Shown here piece by piece: positions 46,682 through 58,171 of a DNA stretch of 64,000 nt. Made by a program: the position numbers and the translations under genes. This stretch comes from Ananas comosus (lineage: Eukaryota > Streptophyta > Magnoliopsida > Poales > Bromeliaceae): NCBI RefSeq assembly GCF_001540865.1, contig NC_033621.1, positions 11,752,555-11,816,554 on the forward strand. The letters are read 5' to 3'. The notes beneath the pieces are model-generated. The model worked only from the letters and a program-made list of their open reading frames with translations, did not search any database and had not been told where the DNA came from. How positions within the stretch are numbered: the stretch's first letter is position 1; each line of letters begins with the position of its first letter.

Positions 46682-47055
46682 AGCTTATTAGTTAGGCATA
46701 TGAAAGTGAATTTGTATAGTTAAGAAGATGATAGCACTATAAGACATGTAATTAAAGAAAACTGTGTTTGTTCTAAAGAAGGTAAAATAATTGCGCCTTA
46801 ATAGTATAATAATAATAAAGGGCTATTTTATTAACAGATTCGCGACAGGGTTTTTCTTTAAGAAAAAAATAGTTGAGGGATCTTCACGCAATTTTACTCT
46901 TCCTTTAATTTTGTGGGAAATATGGGGTCCTTGTTGTTAATGGCACTGAGCTACGTAGCACTCTCGTGAAGTGTCGGTTGAGGGCATTTATTAAAGTTTG
47001 CATATGGCAAAAGCTTTTATATTGGGAGCCATTTACTTATCTCTCCACATTTGAG
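44641..47055. other. Intergenic DNA between divergent BAHD and GPX genes
   Basis: AT-rich sequence without a supported gene. (TA)n lies at about 46650-46678. Short open frames are unsupported. Confidence 0.5.

Positions 47056-47091
<36 letters not shown>
47056..47091. repeat. Poly-A run of about 36 bases
   Basis: It directly precedes a SINE copy on the same strand and may be the tail of an older retroposon. Confidence 0.85.
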
Positions 47092-47093
<2 letters not shown>

Positions 47094-47215
47094 GACCGTT
47101 CCTAACACAAATGGCAAAGAATTTGTTGGTTGGTACTCGAGATTTCAAATTCAAATCATAGTTGATTCATATTTTCAGTTAAATTTATATATATAAAAAA
47201 TAAACGATGCGAGCA
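47092..47215 (+). mobile_element. Diverged SINE copy
   Basis: It begins 'accgaccgttcctaac', continues with a box-A-like 'acacaaatggcaaag', a box-B-like 'tttcaaattcaaatc' and 'agttaaattt', and fades out after 'aaataaacga'. The 3' end is lost or diverged, and no target-site repeat is clear. Confidence 0.6.
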
Positions 47216-47338
47216 GCATTATACGCTGTTGAAATTCGACGGTCTCGTTCCTTAGTCCAGTATCGATTGCTTGGATGGTTTCCAGAACAAAAATAGGCTT
47301 TGAACAAGCTTGAAAAAGAGTTTAAAAGTTTTCAAAAT

Positions 47339-47493
47339 AGACCATCTGTCTGTAACGCAAGTGACAAAGGATTTGATAGTTGATACTCGAGATCCTAAGA
47401 TCGAATTCTAATTGATTCACATTTTCAGCTAAGTTTATTTCTAAAAAAAATAAACGAAGCGGTAGTATGTTACTTTTATCTCAAAAACAAAAA
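47339..47493 (+). mobile_element. tRNA-derived SINE with perfect target-site duplication
   Basis: Contains 'taacgcaagtgacaaagg' (box A region), 'agatcgaattctaattgatt' (box B region), 'cagctaagtttatttct' and an A-rich tail after 'atctc'. It is flanked by identical 15-base repeats aaaagttttcaaaat at 47324-47338 and 47494-47508. Confidence 0.85.
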
Positions 47494-47508
47494 AAAAGTT
47501 TTCAAAAT

Positions 47509-49050
47509 GGTTAGGGTGGGTCAGATCAGTCTCGTGGTAGATTATTCGACTCGACTCGAGCTCGAATCGGGTTCCCATCCATGGTTGAGTCTGGAATTAA
47601 CGGGCTTGGGATTGAAAGAAAAGAGGCCGTACAAATGGCCCATGTTTAAGTTTACGGCCATCGTGCGGCCCAAGTTAAATCTATTAGAATATTATTTTTA
47701 TATATTATTTAAAATGTCTTCGTATATTTTTTATTAAAATTTTTTATTTTTAAAAATACTGTATAATATTATTTTTATATATTATTGATCTGAAACCGTC
47801 TCAGTCTATTCAGTCATTATAATTCCCATCAAATATCCGCGCAATTTTTAAATACAAAATTTTAAAAATTTAAAGTGGTGAAAATTTAAAGGTCAGATGA
47901 AATGAAGGGAGATGGGACTGTGGTGTATGCACGACGTGGCGCACCGGATGTAGAGAATAATCTTTTGTTGTTGCTACATTGACTTACATATGCAACTTGG
48001 AGGCTTTATAATTTTGGCTGATACATGTAATATAAAATGGTATATAAATTTTATAATTGAGGAAAATCCAAATTATTTTTTCATTCGAGATAAATTTGGA
48101 CACAACAAAAGGCTCATGATTCCCGTTAGCTTGATTAAGTTTATTGATTAGGTATCTTGAGTTTCGATTTCTTAATAAAATTTAAGGCTCCGTTTAGAAT
48201 TACAGAAAGATTACATTATATGTATTGAGAAGATACGATAAAACTAGATTATTTTTTTATATAATATTATGTTCTGTATATCACAATTAGTTCGTTATGA
48301 TATATTTTTTATAATTATATTCAAAAATTAAAAAGTATTGCTATATATTTTCGTCCCATCTCCATTTTTCCTCAATCCAAATGGTCCCTAAATCTCGTTT
48401 TGATGAAACTCTCCGAACCATGTGGAAAATTCCTACAACCCAATGCGAGAGAAATTCTCGAGAAATTCTCGTGCACGCAATGCATCCGTGCCATCCATGT
48501 TAAGATTAATTGAACAAAAATCCGCGATGTTCACATTAGCCTGAAAACATTCAACGACATAAAAACTCTTTTTTTTTTTTTGATTAGATGTACTACGAGT
48601 CTTTATTCAAAAATTTTGAGCTAAATCATAAAAATGCTCCTTCCACTTTACCCTACCTCTCAATTACCGGTCAAATCTCAATCTATTTCGGATTCAGATT
48701 TGAATATTCAGGATACACATTTTTATTCGGATTCGAATACGTATATAGTATGTATAAAATATGAATATATATATAAATATGATTTTGTAGTCTACACCTT
48801 CCATCTCTAACCCCTGGGAAACTTCCAAGAAATATAAACCAAACAAATCTCTGCATTTAATGACACAATCTCCATTTCGGATTCTTTTTATAGTCCTGCA
48901 TTCACACCACAATACAAAATTCCAAGTCAAAAACAATATAACACATTGTGTAATAATAAATAATAAATTATAAATGGCACAATAAATCTTCCACCTATAC
49001 AATAATTGATCCCACAACTGTATATTATTAGGTGTATGCATATAATAACA

Positions 49051-49051
<1 letters not shown>
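47509..49051. other. Intergenic spacer upstream of GPX
   Basis: AT-rich, with a poly-T run (48570-48580) and TA-rich patches. No gene is supported. Confidence 0.5.
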
Positions 49052-49102
<51 letters not shown>

Positions 49103-49103
49103 A
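49052..49103. repeat. (CT)n(TA)n tract in GPX promoter
   Basis: CT run 49052-49085 followed by TA run 49086-49102, ending about 90 bases before the GPX start. The TA part could act as the TATA region; this is inferred from position. Confidence 0.8.
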
Positions 49104-49193
49104 GGTGTATTTGTACACTAATTGTAGTTGGTCTTCTTCTTTTCCCTTAGAACTTTATTTCATCTCCATCATCTCCATCTCCTTGAATTAAAA

Positions 49194-49890
49194 ATGGCTG
49201 AGGAAGTTACCAAATCCATATATGATATCACTGTTAAGGTAAACTTTATTTTTGTTGTGCTTTTTTGTTTATTCTTGTTGATTGTGAAGTTGGTGAGTTC
49301 AATTTTGGGTAGTAACTTAAAGTTTTAGTCCATCATATTTAAGATCTCTCTTCTTTAAATTAGATATGTTAAATTAGATTAGTGGTGTCTGGTGAAGTAA
49401 TCTAAAGTTGTTTCAATTGTTCTTCATTTAATTTATTATTGTTGTATGTACAGGAAATCCCCCTATTTTAACTTTCCAATTTATATATATGTTATCATTG
49501 TTAGGCTAACTCTTTTTTCTCTTTTGCTTGTTCTTTGTAGATCTTTTTAATTTATTTGAGATGGGTTTATATTATTTTTTTAATTTTATTTCTAACTTTT
49601 TGTGTAATGGAATCTCATGGCAGGATATGAATGGCAATGATGTGAACCTGAGTACCTACAGTGGAAAGGTTCTTCTTATTGTCAATGTTGCCTCAAAATG
49701 GTATGATTTGATTTAAAACTTGATTCCTATCATAGGCTATTTCCTTACTGGAATCTACCATCTTTAATGCATAATTTCCAAATACTCTAGATCATATTTA
49801 ACGGTGTGGATCGTTGATTCGAAAATCCCAACATCGAAAACAACTTATGAGTACGAAGGGTTCTATACTCATAAGAGTATAGTAGTCCTA

Positions 49891-49940
<50 letters not shown>

Positions 49941-51342
49941 AAAGCATAGTTATTAGTATTTACAGAGATGATATTTGCATTTTACAGTTTCTTTCTGTTA
50001 AACTGGATTTTAACATCCCCTTTCATGTCACAAACTTGGAAATATTAATTAGATGCTGATGATGCTTGTTCTTACCTTGTGCTCCTAGATCTGTTGTCCG
50101 CTTATCGAATTCATTTAATGTTATAAAGATGAGAGTAATTCGAAATCCATTATATAGAAAGAGCGGCAAATGATGAAACCAAAGTCTCCTATTCCACTAA
50201 GGAAGTTCTTAAGTATAATTATTATGAGCTCTAATGGTGTGTTCTAATGATAATAAAGCATAAATTTTTTAAGGGGCAACCCTATTGATTCTAATACACT
50301 ATGGCAATGCAGTGGACTTACTCATTCCAACTACAAAGAGATGAATGTGTTATATGAGAAGTACAAGGACAAAGGTCAGTTGTTTCTTCATATAACCCAT
50401 CTGATCACTCAATTGTTACATAGAATTTAAGTACCTCTTAAACTACCAAAATTTAGTAACTCTTAACTTGAAGAAGCTCCTTTTGAATCTTATTTTCTCA
50501 GGATTTGAGATATTAGCATTTCCATGCAACCAGTTTGCTGGTCAGGAGCCTGGAAGTAATGAGGAAATTAAAGAAGTTGCATGCACTATGTTCAAAGCTG
50601 AGTTTCCGATCTTTGATAAGGTAATGATAAACAGACATTCTCTAGTTGATCTGTGACAACAGCAGTAGCATCAGTCGATGTTTTGACAATTTGACATTTC
50701 ATCTTGAAGTACCTACCTATCGTTCCTAGGAAGAAAGCTCATTATGTCCTAAAACAGATATCTGAACAAATTGCACAGAGAAGTTTCTGAATACCATTAT
50801 TCTTATGTTCCCACAGGGAATCATTCCATCGCTTTCCCTAGAAATTTTAAAAAAAATGGAAAAGAAAAAGAAAAAAGAGAGACTTCCCCTTGTTCTATTT
50901 CAATCTTTCATCAAGCAAAATTACGTTCCTACAAGCAACTACATGTCTACAAAAAGGATGAACTTTTTAAGTTATTATTTATACTCTGTTGTCCTCTATA
51001 GATATCTTTGTACTACTCAAACTCCTTTCATCTCATGTTCTTTCTTTTGCTAGATTGAAGTAAATGGGAAAAATGCAGCACCACTATACAAGTTCCTGAA
51101 AACCCAGAAAGGTGGCATTTTCGGGGACGGCATCAAGTGGAACTTCACCAAGTTTCTTGTGGCTAAAGATGGAAAGGTTGTGGAGAGATATGCGCCCACC
51201 ACTTCACCCTTAAAGATAGAGGTCTCTACCATCACACACTAAACTCTCATCTATTCTTATACACTTATAACATCTACCCTGCTGAATTCTTCTTAATTTG
51301 ATCTTCTTGCAGAAGGACATTCAGAAGCAGCTGGAGGCTTAA
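49194..51342 (+). CDS. Glutathione peroxidase (Cys type, cytosolic)
   Basis: Exons 49194-49238, 49624-49700, 50313-50374, 50502-50620, 51054-51221 and 51313-51342 encode 166 residues. The enzyme reduces hydrogen peroxide and lipid hydroperoxides. Plant forms use thioredoxin rather than glutathione as main donor. The peroxidatic residue is a cysteine, NVASKCGLT, whose TGT codon is split by intron 2. [15 protein letters not shown] carries the active-site Gln and a second Cys, and [10 protein letters not shown] holds the Trp and Asn of the active-site tetrad. [15 protein letters not shown] is also conserved. The protein starts directly at [15 protein letters not shown], with no transit peptide, so cytosol is likely. 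Length matches GPX6/8-type proteins. Intron 2 carries a MITE arm. Confidence 0.93.
49757..49893 (+). mobile_element. Half copy of foldback MITE in GPX intron 2
   Basis: The blocks 'aaatactctagatcatattt', 'aacggtgtggatcgttgatt', 'cccaacatcgaaaa' and 'actcataagagtatagtag' match the right arm of the element at 1790-2303 and the ends at 39592 and 40262. It runs directly into (TA)n. Confidence 0.6.
49894..49940. repeat. (TA)n microsatellite in GPX intron
   Basis: About 23 TA units abutting the MITE arm. Confidence 0.95.
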
Positions 51343-51920
51343 TTATCTAAATATTATGCTTGTGATGTGAATACATGTTGAGTTGAATAAAGAAAAACTC
51401 TCCTTTTAATTTATATTGTGGTGTAAACATCTAGACATATTGAAGTTAATAAAAATTGCTGCTTCTATCTGAGACTCTTGGAAATTAGTTCAAATTGGTG
51501 CTTGGTGTTTGGAAGAGTAGTTATCTCATGCTTCAGAGAAACAGAAGAAGAAGAATAAAAGTTACCGCAGCTACTTCGATTTCATAATATGGTATAAAAG
51601 GAGTTCAAACCACATAGGGACCTGTCCCACAGTAAAAAATTATTTTCTATTAGCTAAAGCTTTTATAGAAATCAACTCTTTTACAATATGATCCACATTC
51701 CAATCAAATAGAAAAAGCAGGAAACAAGAAAAGAAAAGAAAAGAAAAAAACATCCACATCAAGCTTTAGTTGGCAAGGAACATAAGATGCATACATTTTT
51801 CTGGTGTTCGACTTCCAGTTTGTGCTAGAGCTTAAAAGGTTGTTAACTTAGGTATCTCCTGCACCGAAAAGCTACAAAAGGGAATTGCCTTGAGAGGTTG
51901 TATGACACCTTTCAAGGGAT
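51343..51920. other. 3' UTR of GPX and spacer
   Basis: AT-rich and purine-rich sequence with AAAAG repeats (about 51727-51749). No other gene is seen. Confidence 0.5.
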
Positions 51921-51937
51921 AAGATATGCTGATTTTT

Positions 51938-51988
51938 CAGGTAGCTTGCTACCTTTCTCTCAAAAAAAAAAGAAAAGAAAAGAAAAAA
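51938..51988 (+). mobile_element. Severely 5'-truncated SINE with target-site duplication
   Basis: Only the SINE end 'cttgctacctttctctc' and an A-rich tail are present. It is flanked by 17-base perfect repeats aagatatgctgattttt at 51921-51937 and 51989-52005. Confidence 0.75.
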
Positions 51989-52005
51989 AAGATATGCTGA
52001 TTTTT

Positions 52006-53290
52006 AACTATGGTATTTCGGTACATTTTCGAGCTTTCTAACTGATACTAAGGCAGCAGTTATGGACAGCAAAAATAGCACTTCAATACAGCTGAAAAAA
52101 AATACTCAAAACAATAATAAGGGGATTCAGAAATGATGCTCAAGTACAGATAAAAATCACAAAGCCATCATATTTCAATGTATCCTTCTGTAAGAGGTAA
52201 AGCATCAAAGTTCATCTTTACCTGAATTTAATAGATATACATGAGAAATATCATGTGAAAACAGAAAAATTTCACCATCAGTGGGCATAGGATAAGGTAA
52301 GGAGTCCTGATAGAGACAAAACCAATACAACCAAGACGATATATTATCATCGGCATATATAAAGCCAAGGCAGACAATGACCTGTATAACATATGGAGTA
52401 GTGAAGGACACCTGAGCCACAGGTCGGGTGCGACAAAATACCGAATGTGGTCCAGATAAATCAATATCCACATATTTATCCCAATACAAATATGGATACA
52501 ATCATTGTACTAGATAAAATAAATGAACGGTCCCTTCACTTACGATGATTTAGAAGAATTCGATCCCTAATTTTACACTCCAACAGTTTTTCTTGAAGTT
52601 ATATCCATTATCCTCGAATGCATTTAAAAAAATGATAAGAAAAAGGCCTTCTAGAGTCTGCAACGAGTCTTTGTGAACTAATAAACAAAAAACCTTAGCT
52701 CAAAATGTAGATTCATCAAGCGCATATGCAGCAGTATTTCTTCAGAATTGTTTTTGGGGAATTAGAACCTCGGAGATCCTCACACTCTACTCACCAATTT
52801 TCCATCAAGCTCAGAATCACCTTTTTCATGTAACAGGAAAAGACATATTTCATATATTATTACGCATCTAAAAAATACATAGCACTTTACAAGCAGAATG
52901 AAATTCTGTAGCCAGAGCCTAGGTTTTTTACCCAACCCCATGCACACATATAGTAACAAGACAAAGGAAAACATACTTATTATCTTAGTCCTCAAACTGA
53001 AAAATTATCCAATACAACACATCTGAACACTCAGTAAATTGCTTCATTAACTGCAGACCTCAGATCATCTCATCCCTTTCGCCGTCCTCTTCTTTAGATG
53101 AGCACTGGATTGGGATGAAACGGGTTTTAGGTTATCACATGAACCTCAGAGCGAAAGCATGGCCTCAAAATTCCGCCGAGCAGGGAAGAAATCATAATAG
53201 GATTCAATTCCTCGCGTGAGGCTTCAGTATTCTGATTCCTATAAAACTTATGAATCTTTGTCATGGATGAGCCAAAGGATCAAACCGCGA
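52006..53290. other. Spacer and possible 3' UTR of DUF1685 gene
   Basis: AT-rich. An open frame on the minus strand at 52205-52501 has no recognised similarity and is not called as a gene. The DUF1685 3' UTR probably occupies the right end. Confidence 0.4.
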
Positions 53291-54421
53291 TCAGTTGCAT
53301 AGTTTAACTGTACATGCCACTGCTTGAGCCCAATACTTCAGCCTTGCTTTCACTTCCTCTGGATCATCACCTGCATGTTGCAAAGAATAAACATGTTGAT
53401 TCAAATAAGGCAACAAAAAAAAAAACAAAAAATTGAACTCTTCGGCGGCGCCAGAATTAAGCACACCTTAAGTTGAAAGGTGAAGAAATTAAAAGATCAA
53501 AACAACGAAGCAAATATTTACTCCAACAAATCAGCTTAATTCTGGTTATGCAAATAAGAAATTGTTAACCAAATTCTTCGCACTCATAATTCCCACAACT
53601 CCATAAGGAACAACCCCCTTAATACTGTACAAAAGAACAACATCTTTCTCAAGGAACAGGAACAGGACACCGTTAATCACGCACTTATTGGATATCTATC
53701 TATAAACATCACTTGATAGCTACAATCAAACTACAAACTCCCTACATGCACTGTTTCTTCATATAAAAATCGCATCTTTACCATCTGTAGCTCGCGAGCA
53801 ACCATCGCCAGAGAGCATCAACAAAACTTCCGGTTTGGGTAGTCTAAAAATCAAATCTTCGCCACCTATCCCACATCAAATTTCCCCAAAACCTCCCTAA
53901 ATCACACCAAGTAAAAGAAAAGGAAATGGAGAAGAAGGGATCGTACCAGCACCCGCAATCCTCCAATTTGGGACATGAACCGACCCCGCCGAGGCCGCGA
54001 CTTCGCCGGGCTCATTAGGGTGCTTCTGGTGCTGATGCTGATCGTCCAAGAAGCGCTGCGACATGGAGTAGCAGAGCTCGAGGGCGGGTAGGGTTCCGCA
54101 GAGCTCGGGGATCTCGTCGTAGGAGAAGCCGAAGCCGAGGTCGAAGCACCCCTTGAGCTCCTCCAGGTCCTCGCCCGTGAGGCTCCTCCTCGGCGCCATA
54201 CCACTACCACTGCCACCACCACCGTCCGATCCCCCATCCTCGCCCTCGGATCCCTCCACGTACCCCTCCAGCCTCACCGCCCCGCCCCGCCGCGGCCACG
54301 CTTCGCGCCTCCCCCGACCCATCTCTTCATCTTCTTCTTCTTCCTCCTCCTCCTCCTTGAGGACGTAGTGATTCTCGTAGTAGAAGGAGGACGAGTTAGG
54401 GTTAGGGTTTGGCGTGGCCAT
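53291..54421 (-). CDS. DUF1685 family protein
   Basis: Two exons (53947-54421 and 53291-53370) join in frame to 184 residues. The core LTGEDLEELKGCFDLGFGF, then YDEIPELCGTLPALELCYSM, then SQRFLDDQ, identifies the plant DUF1685 family. The last exon, GDDPEEVKARLKYWAQAVAC, is also typical. The N-terminus is unordered and acidic (an eight-Glu run) with a Gly/Ser tract. Residues 4-9 are a PNPNPN repeat written by CCTAAC telo-box-like DNA. No biochemical role is established for the family. The protein lacks a signal peptide or membrane segment. The leader between 54422 and 54475 holds a (CT/GA)n tract. Confidence 0.85.
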
Positions 54422-54584
54422 AGGAGCCTCTCTCTAGCTCCTTCTCCCTCTCTCTCTCTCTCTCTCTCTCTCGCGAAGGCGCTGATCCGAGTTTGGTTCA
54501 GCTTCGCTGATCTGGGATTTTATAGGACCAGTGTACGGCCAATCATACGGCGGTCGTTTTTTCGCTATTTATTATTATTTTAAA

Positions 54585-54926
54585 AAAACTTCAGATAACA
54601 CCCGTGTGTTTCGCAGTATCTCACTTTAGTATTCTATAATTTAAAATATATCAATTTAGTATTTCGTAATTTTATCTTTCTTTTTTTATGATTTTCTCTA
54701 CTAATTTTTTTCATTAAATCAGTGAACTAAAAAAATACTAAAGTAAATATTCAATAAACTTATATGGGTATCTAAAGCTTTTTATATATAATGTAACGAA
54801 ATGTTAACGAGAAGCGAACGAAAAGAAAAAAAAAATAACAGAATATTAAATTGATATATTTTAAATTATAGAATACTAAAACAAAAAAATATGAATCTAT
54901 AGGGATGGTATTTGAAGTTTACCTTT
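54585..54926. mobile_element. Second copy of 'acttcaaa' MITE family
   Basis: The left end 'aaaaaaacttcagataacac' and the right end 'ggtatttgaagttt' are inverted. Inner 'ctcactttagtattctata' pairs with 'tatagaatactaaaac'. It matches the layout of the element at 41585-41930. Confidence 0.65.
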
Positions 54927-55019
54927 AAAAAAATTATGACTTTTGCTTTTTGGACTTCACATGATAGCTCAGCAATAATTTTAGCTTTTTTTTTTTAACT
55001 TTTCATAAATGATAATTCA

Positions 55020-56040
55020 ATATAAAAAAGCAAAAATTTCACGAATATCCGGAGACTATTATAGATAGATACCCTTCTAAAGTTGAAAATATCATCGATA
55101 CTCCTCTAAATATTAAAAATGCTCATGAATGACCTTTAGGTAAAAACTCCATGAAAAATATCATCCCTTATTTTTTAAATACTAATTTTGCCTCTAACAT
55201 CAATTTAACAAAGTATAAAAGTTTAAAGTTATTTAAATGATTGGTTCTAAATTTTGAATTGTATACTAATTAGACTTACTTTTAAAATTTTTAATTAAAT
55301 ATTCATGGTTTACTAAATATAAAATGCTCCTTTTTTTATTTTTCGCTATGAAATTACATAGTTTATCATGACATATAATTGTCAATATTAGTATTCAATA
55401 TTACCTCAAGAGCTAATTATTTTTTAATTCTATTTAAATATAATAATTTACATACATTACACAAAAAAAAATAGATAGCCAAAATTTTTGATAGTAAAGT
55501 ATTTTTCATGTGACATTCATATAAAATTTATTTTTTATAAAAAAATAAGTGTGTAAAGTTTCTTTCACCTATAGGCCATTTGAACGACCCCTTTAATTTT
55601 AATTTTTTTTTTATTTACACATTCTCAATTTTATTTTATTTTTTACAATTGAATGATTTTTATTAAGCAATTTTTTTTAAAAAATAGTAAATCAATGAAT
55701 GAGATTTCTCGATTAAGAAATTTTACTATGTACAAAAACCTAATAAAATAACTAAAAGCTTAAGAGGCCTTAATAAAAAAAAATTGTTGAAGGGCTCTAT
55801 TTTAAAATAATCCTATAGGTGAGGGGTCTCCATACACTTTTACTCACCAATGATTAGGGATAGAAATGTCATTTTATCTATAAAAATTAACAAAAGCAAA
55901 TAGAGGATAATGGAAAGGGTATTTATGATAGTGTATAAGGTTTGAGAGGGTATTAATGATATTTCAAAATTTTGAAGGGTATCTATGATATTTTTGAATT
56001 TTACAAGGGTAGTTATGAAATTGCCCCTTAAAAAAAAGTG
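55020..56040. mobile_element. 1-kb foldback element with nested insertion
   Basis: The left end (55020-55135, 'aaaatttcacgaatatcc', 'gatacccttctaaa', 'aatatcatcgatactcct') is mirrored at the right end (about 55925-56035, 'ttgaagggtatctatgata', 'gggtagttatgaaattgcc'). The interior is AT-rich and non-coding. A second inverted unit lies inside. Confidence 0.6.
55563..55827. mobile_element. Nested MITE within the 1-kb element
   Basis: The left end 'ttcacctataggccattt' and the right end 'cctataggtgagggg' are inverted. 'aacgacccctttaa' pairs with 'ttgaagggctct'. About 260 bases, no coding capacity. Confidence 0.55.
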
Positions 56041-57880
56041 TTTTTCATACTTCGTATTATTATTATTTTTTGTGGTGATGACACCCAAACATTATCTGTA
56101 ATATATATTTAATCTTTCAAAAAAAATTAAACTTAATCAATTTTAACTTCTCTTAAAGTGTATTAATTCTCTCAATTTTTTTGACTTATTTACTATGATT
56201 TGAACACGGTTATTTCTAACATAATTATAGTTCTTTTATCCGATACTTTATTGATTTTCTGAATATATCCAAATTCGCATATACTATAAATAATATTTTT
56301 ATTACAAAATTTATGTACTATTCCATCATTTAATTTGTACAAAATAATATACTTTGTGTTTGAAGTGTATTCCATGGGTTGTTGCACTGAGACTGAAAGG
56401 AATATTCGAATTATTCTCGAAAATGAGTAGTATAATTAGAAATTTAGAATAGAGAATTTATGCCACACAAATACACAATTAATCCTTTAATTAATAGATC
56501 GGTTCGACATCGAATTAAGCAGTGTTTAATTGTTCTGAACAAAATAAGCAAATAATTAAGCTTCATCTAGAAAAATATATAGTTCTTTAATTCCATAAAT
56601 ATTTAATTAAAGCACTAACTATCATAAGCTAGCTTCTTTTACATTTATTTCAATAAATAAATATGTAGGACAAATCATTGTTATTTATATAGTACATGAA
56701 TAAAGCAACACTAGCTAGGATTAGATATTATGATACCAAAGTAAATAATTAATTAATTTGTTAATTATTACATGCGACAAGTAGCCGTTGTGTGCAGCTA
56801 CATGAGATTACTTTTTCTATAAATTTAATCACATTAATATAACTTTAATATAACCTTTCCGCTAATATAAGATTTTATTAATCATATACAGAAACTTGAG
56901 CACGGTACTCTAAAAATATCTTAATAAAAAACACTAGTAATTAATGAGCATTAATTTGTTGACCGGTTCAAACTTAATATTTGGACCACAAATTAGCTAG
57001 AGCTTAAAATTGTTTTCTCCTGCATGAAGCCTACTTACTAACTTTTGCATTAAAATTATTTAATAATTTCATGTTGCATGTGACAGATGCAAAAATATTG
57101 TTTTCTAATGTGGAGGAAGGGTAGTGTGATAATTAATATCTAATCAATAATAGTGTAGGAATAATTAAATATCATTTTGCATATATACTTTTCATAGGAG
57201 ATGGTAAATTTTGATGTAATTTTAAGGAACTCTACGTTACAAATTAATTAAGAGCATTATGTTTCGCCAAAGGAGGATGGATATATTGTTTTTAAATCAT
57301 ATTAATGTGTGTCAACAATTAATGCAGTAGCTCGAAATACTGTTATATATATATTTCTAAATCCATCTGTTAGAGAGTTCTAGGTAAAATTTTTACATCT
57401 ACCATTTTACGACGTATGTATATTACTTCCATCTGTTATTCAAACTTATATTTCATTCATTCATTCATCTCTCCATGTATTGATATAATTTATCTATTAA
57501 TTCTCATTATATATGCTTGCGAACGATTTCTAACCAGATTGATCTTTTGAAGCACTGTAATTATTTCTAAATTAAATATTTTTTATCAGTATATAGTACA
57601 CGAACTGCTTTTCACCTGATTCGATTGACTTATATGTTATGCACGTGAACAGAGATGTTAATTAAATAATATATTTCTACATCGTTTGTCGCAAGATTAA
57701 GGTTTCAATTAACAACCATCACAATTTGTGGCGTTGCTCTGCAGTAGCAGTTTAAGTTACTGAGAACCACAACTGTTCTGGCTCTTCTGAAGCTGAAGAG
57801 GTGGCAGGATAAGTTTGAGCAGAGACTGTGGCTACAAACTAAATATTAGGATTGAAAGAGAAAGCATTGGTGAATTGTTG
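56041..57880. other. AT-rich intergenic DNA
   Basis: Very AT-rich with many short TAAT/ATTA motifs. No gene is supported. Confidence 0.5.
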
Positions 57881-57893
57881 GAGATGATGATGC

Positions 57894-57895
<2 letters not shown>

Positions 57896-57934
<39 letters not shown>

Positions 57935-57965
57935 GAGAAATGGAGAATTGGACATGATGATGTGA

Positions 57966-58005
<40 letters not shown>

Positions 58006-58057
58006 TTGTGGTGCAACGTGCATGCGTGGGATGAGACTCTCCCCTCATGGCCATGGG

Positions 58058-58110
<53 letters not shown>

Positions 58111-58171
58111 CTCTCTCTTTTTGTGGTGCAACGTGCATGCGTGGGATGAGACTCTCCCCTCATGGCCATGG
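57896..58171. repeat. (CT)n tracts with a 52-base perfect direct repeat
   Basis: CT runs at 57896-57932, 57966-58004 and 58061-58118. The unit from 'tttgtggtgcaacgtgcatg' to 'ccatgg' is identical at 58005-58056 and 58120-58171, spaced 115 bases apart. Confidence 0.9.

Noticed and set aside
52205..52501. Minus-strand frame of 98 codons (MYPYLYWDKYVDIDL...)
   Set aside because: No family recognised, no promoter or splice partners seen, and AT-rich surroundings; probably chance, though a protein search would settle it.
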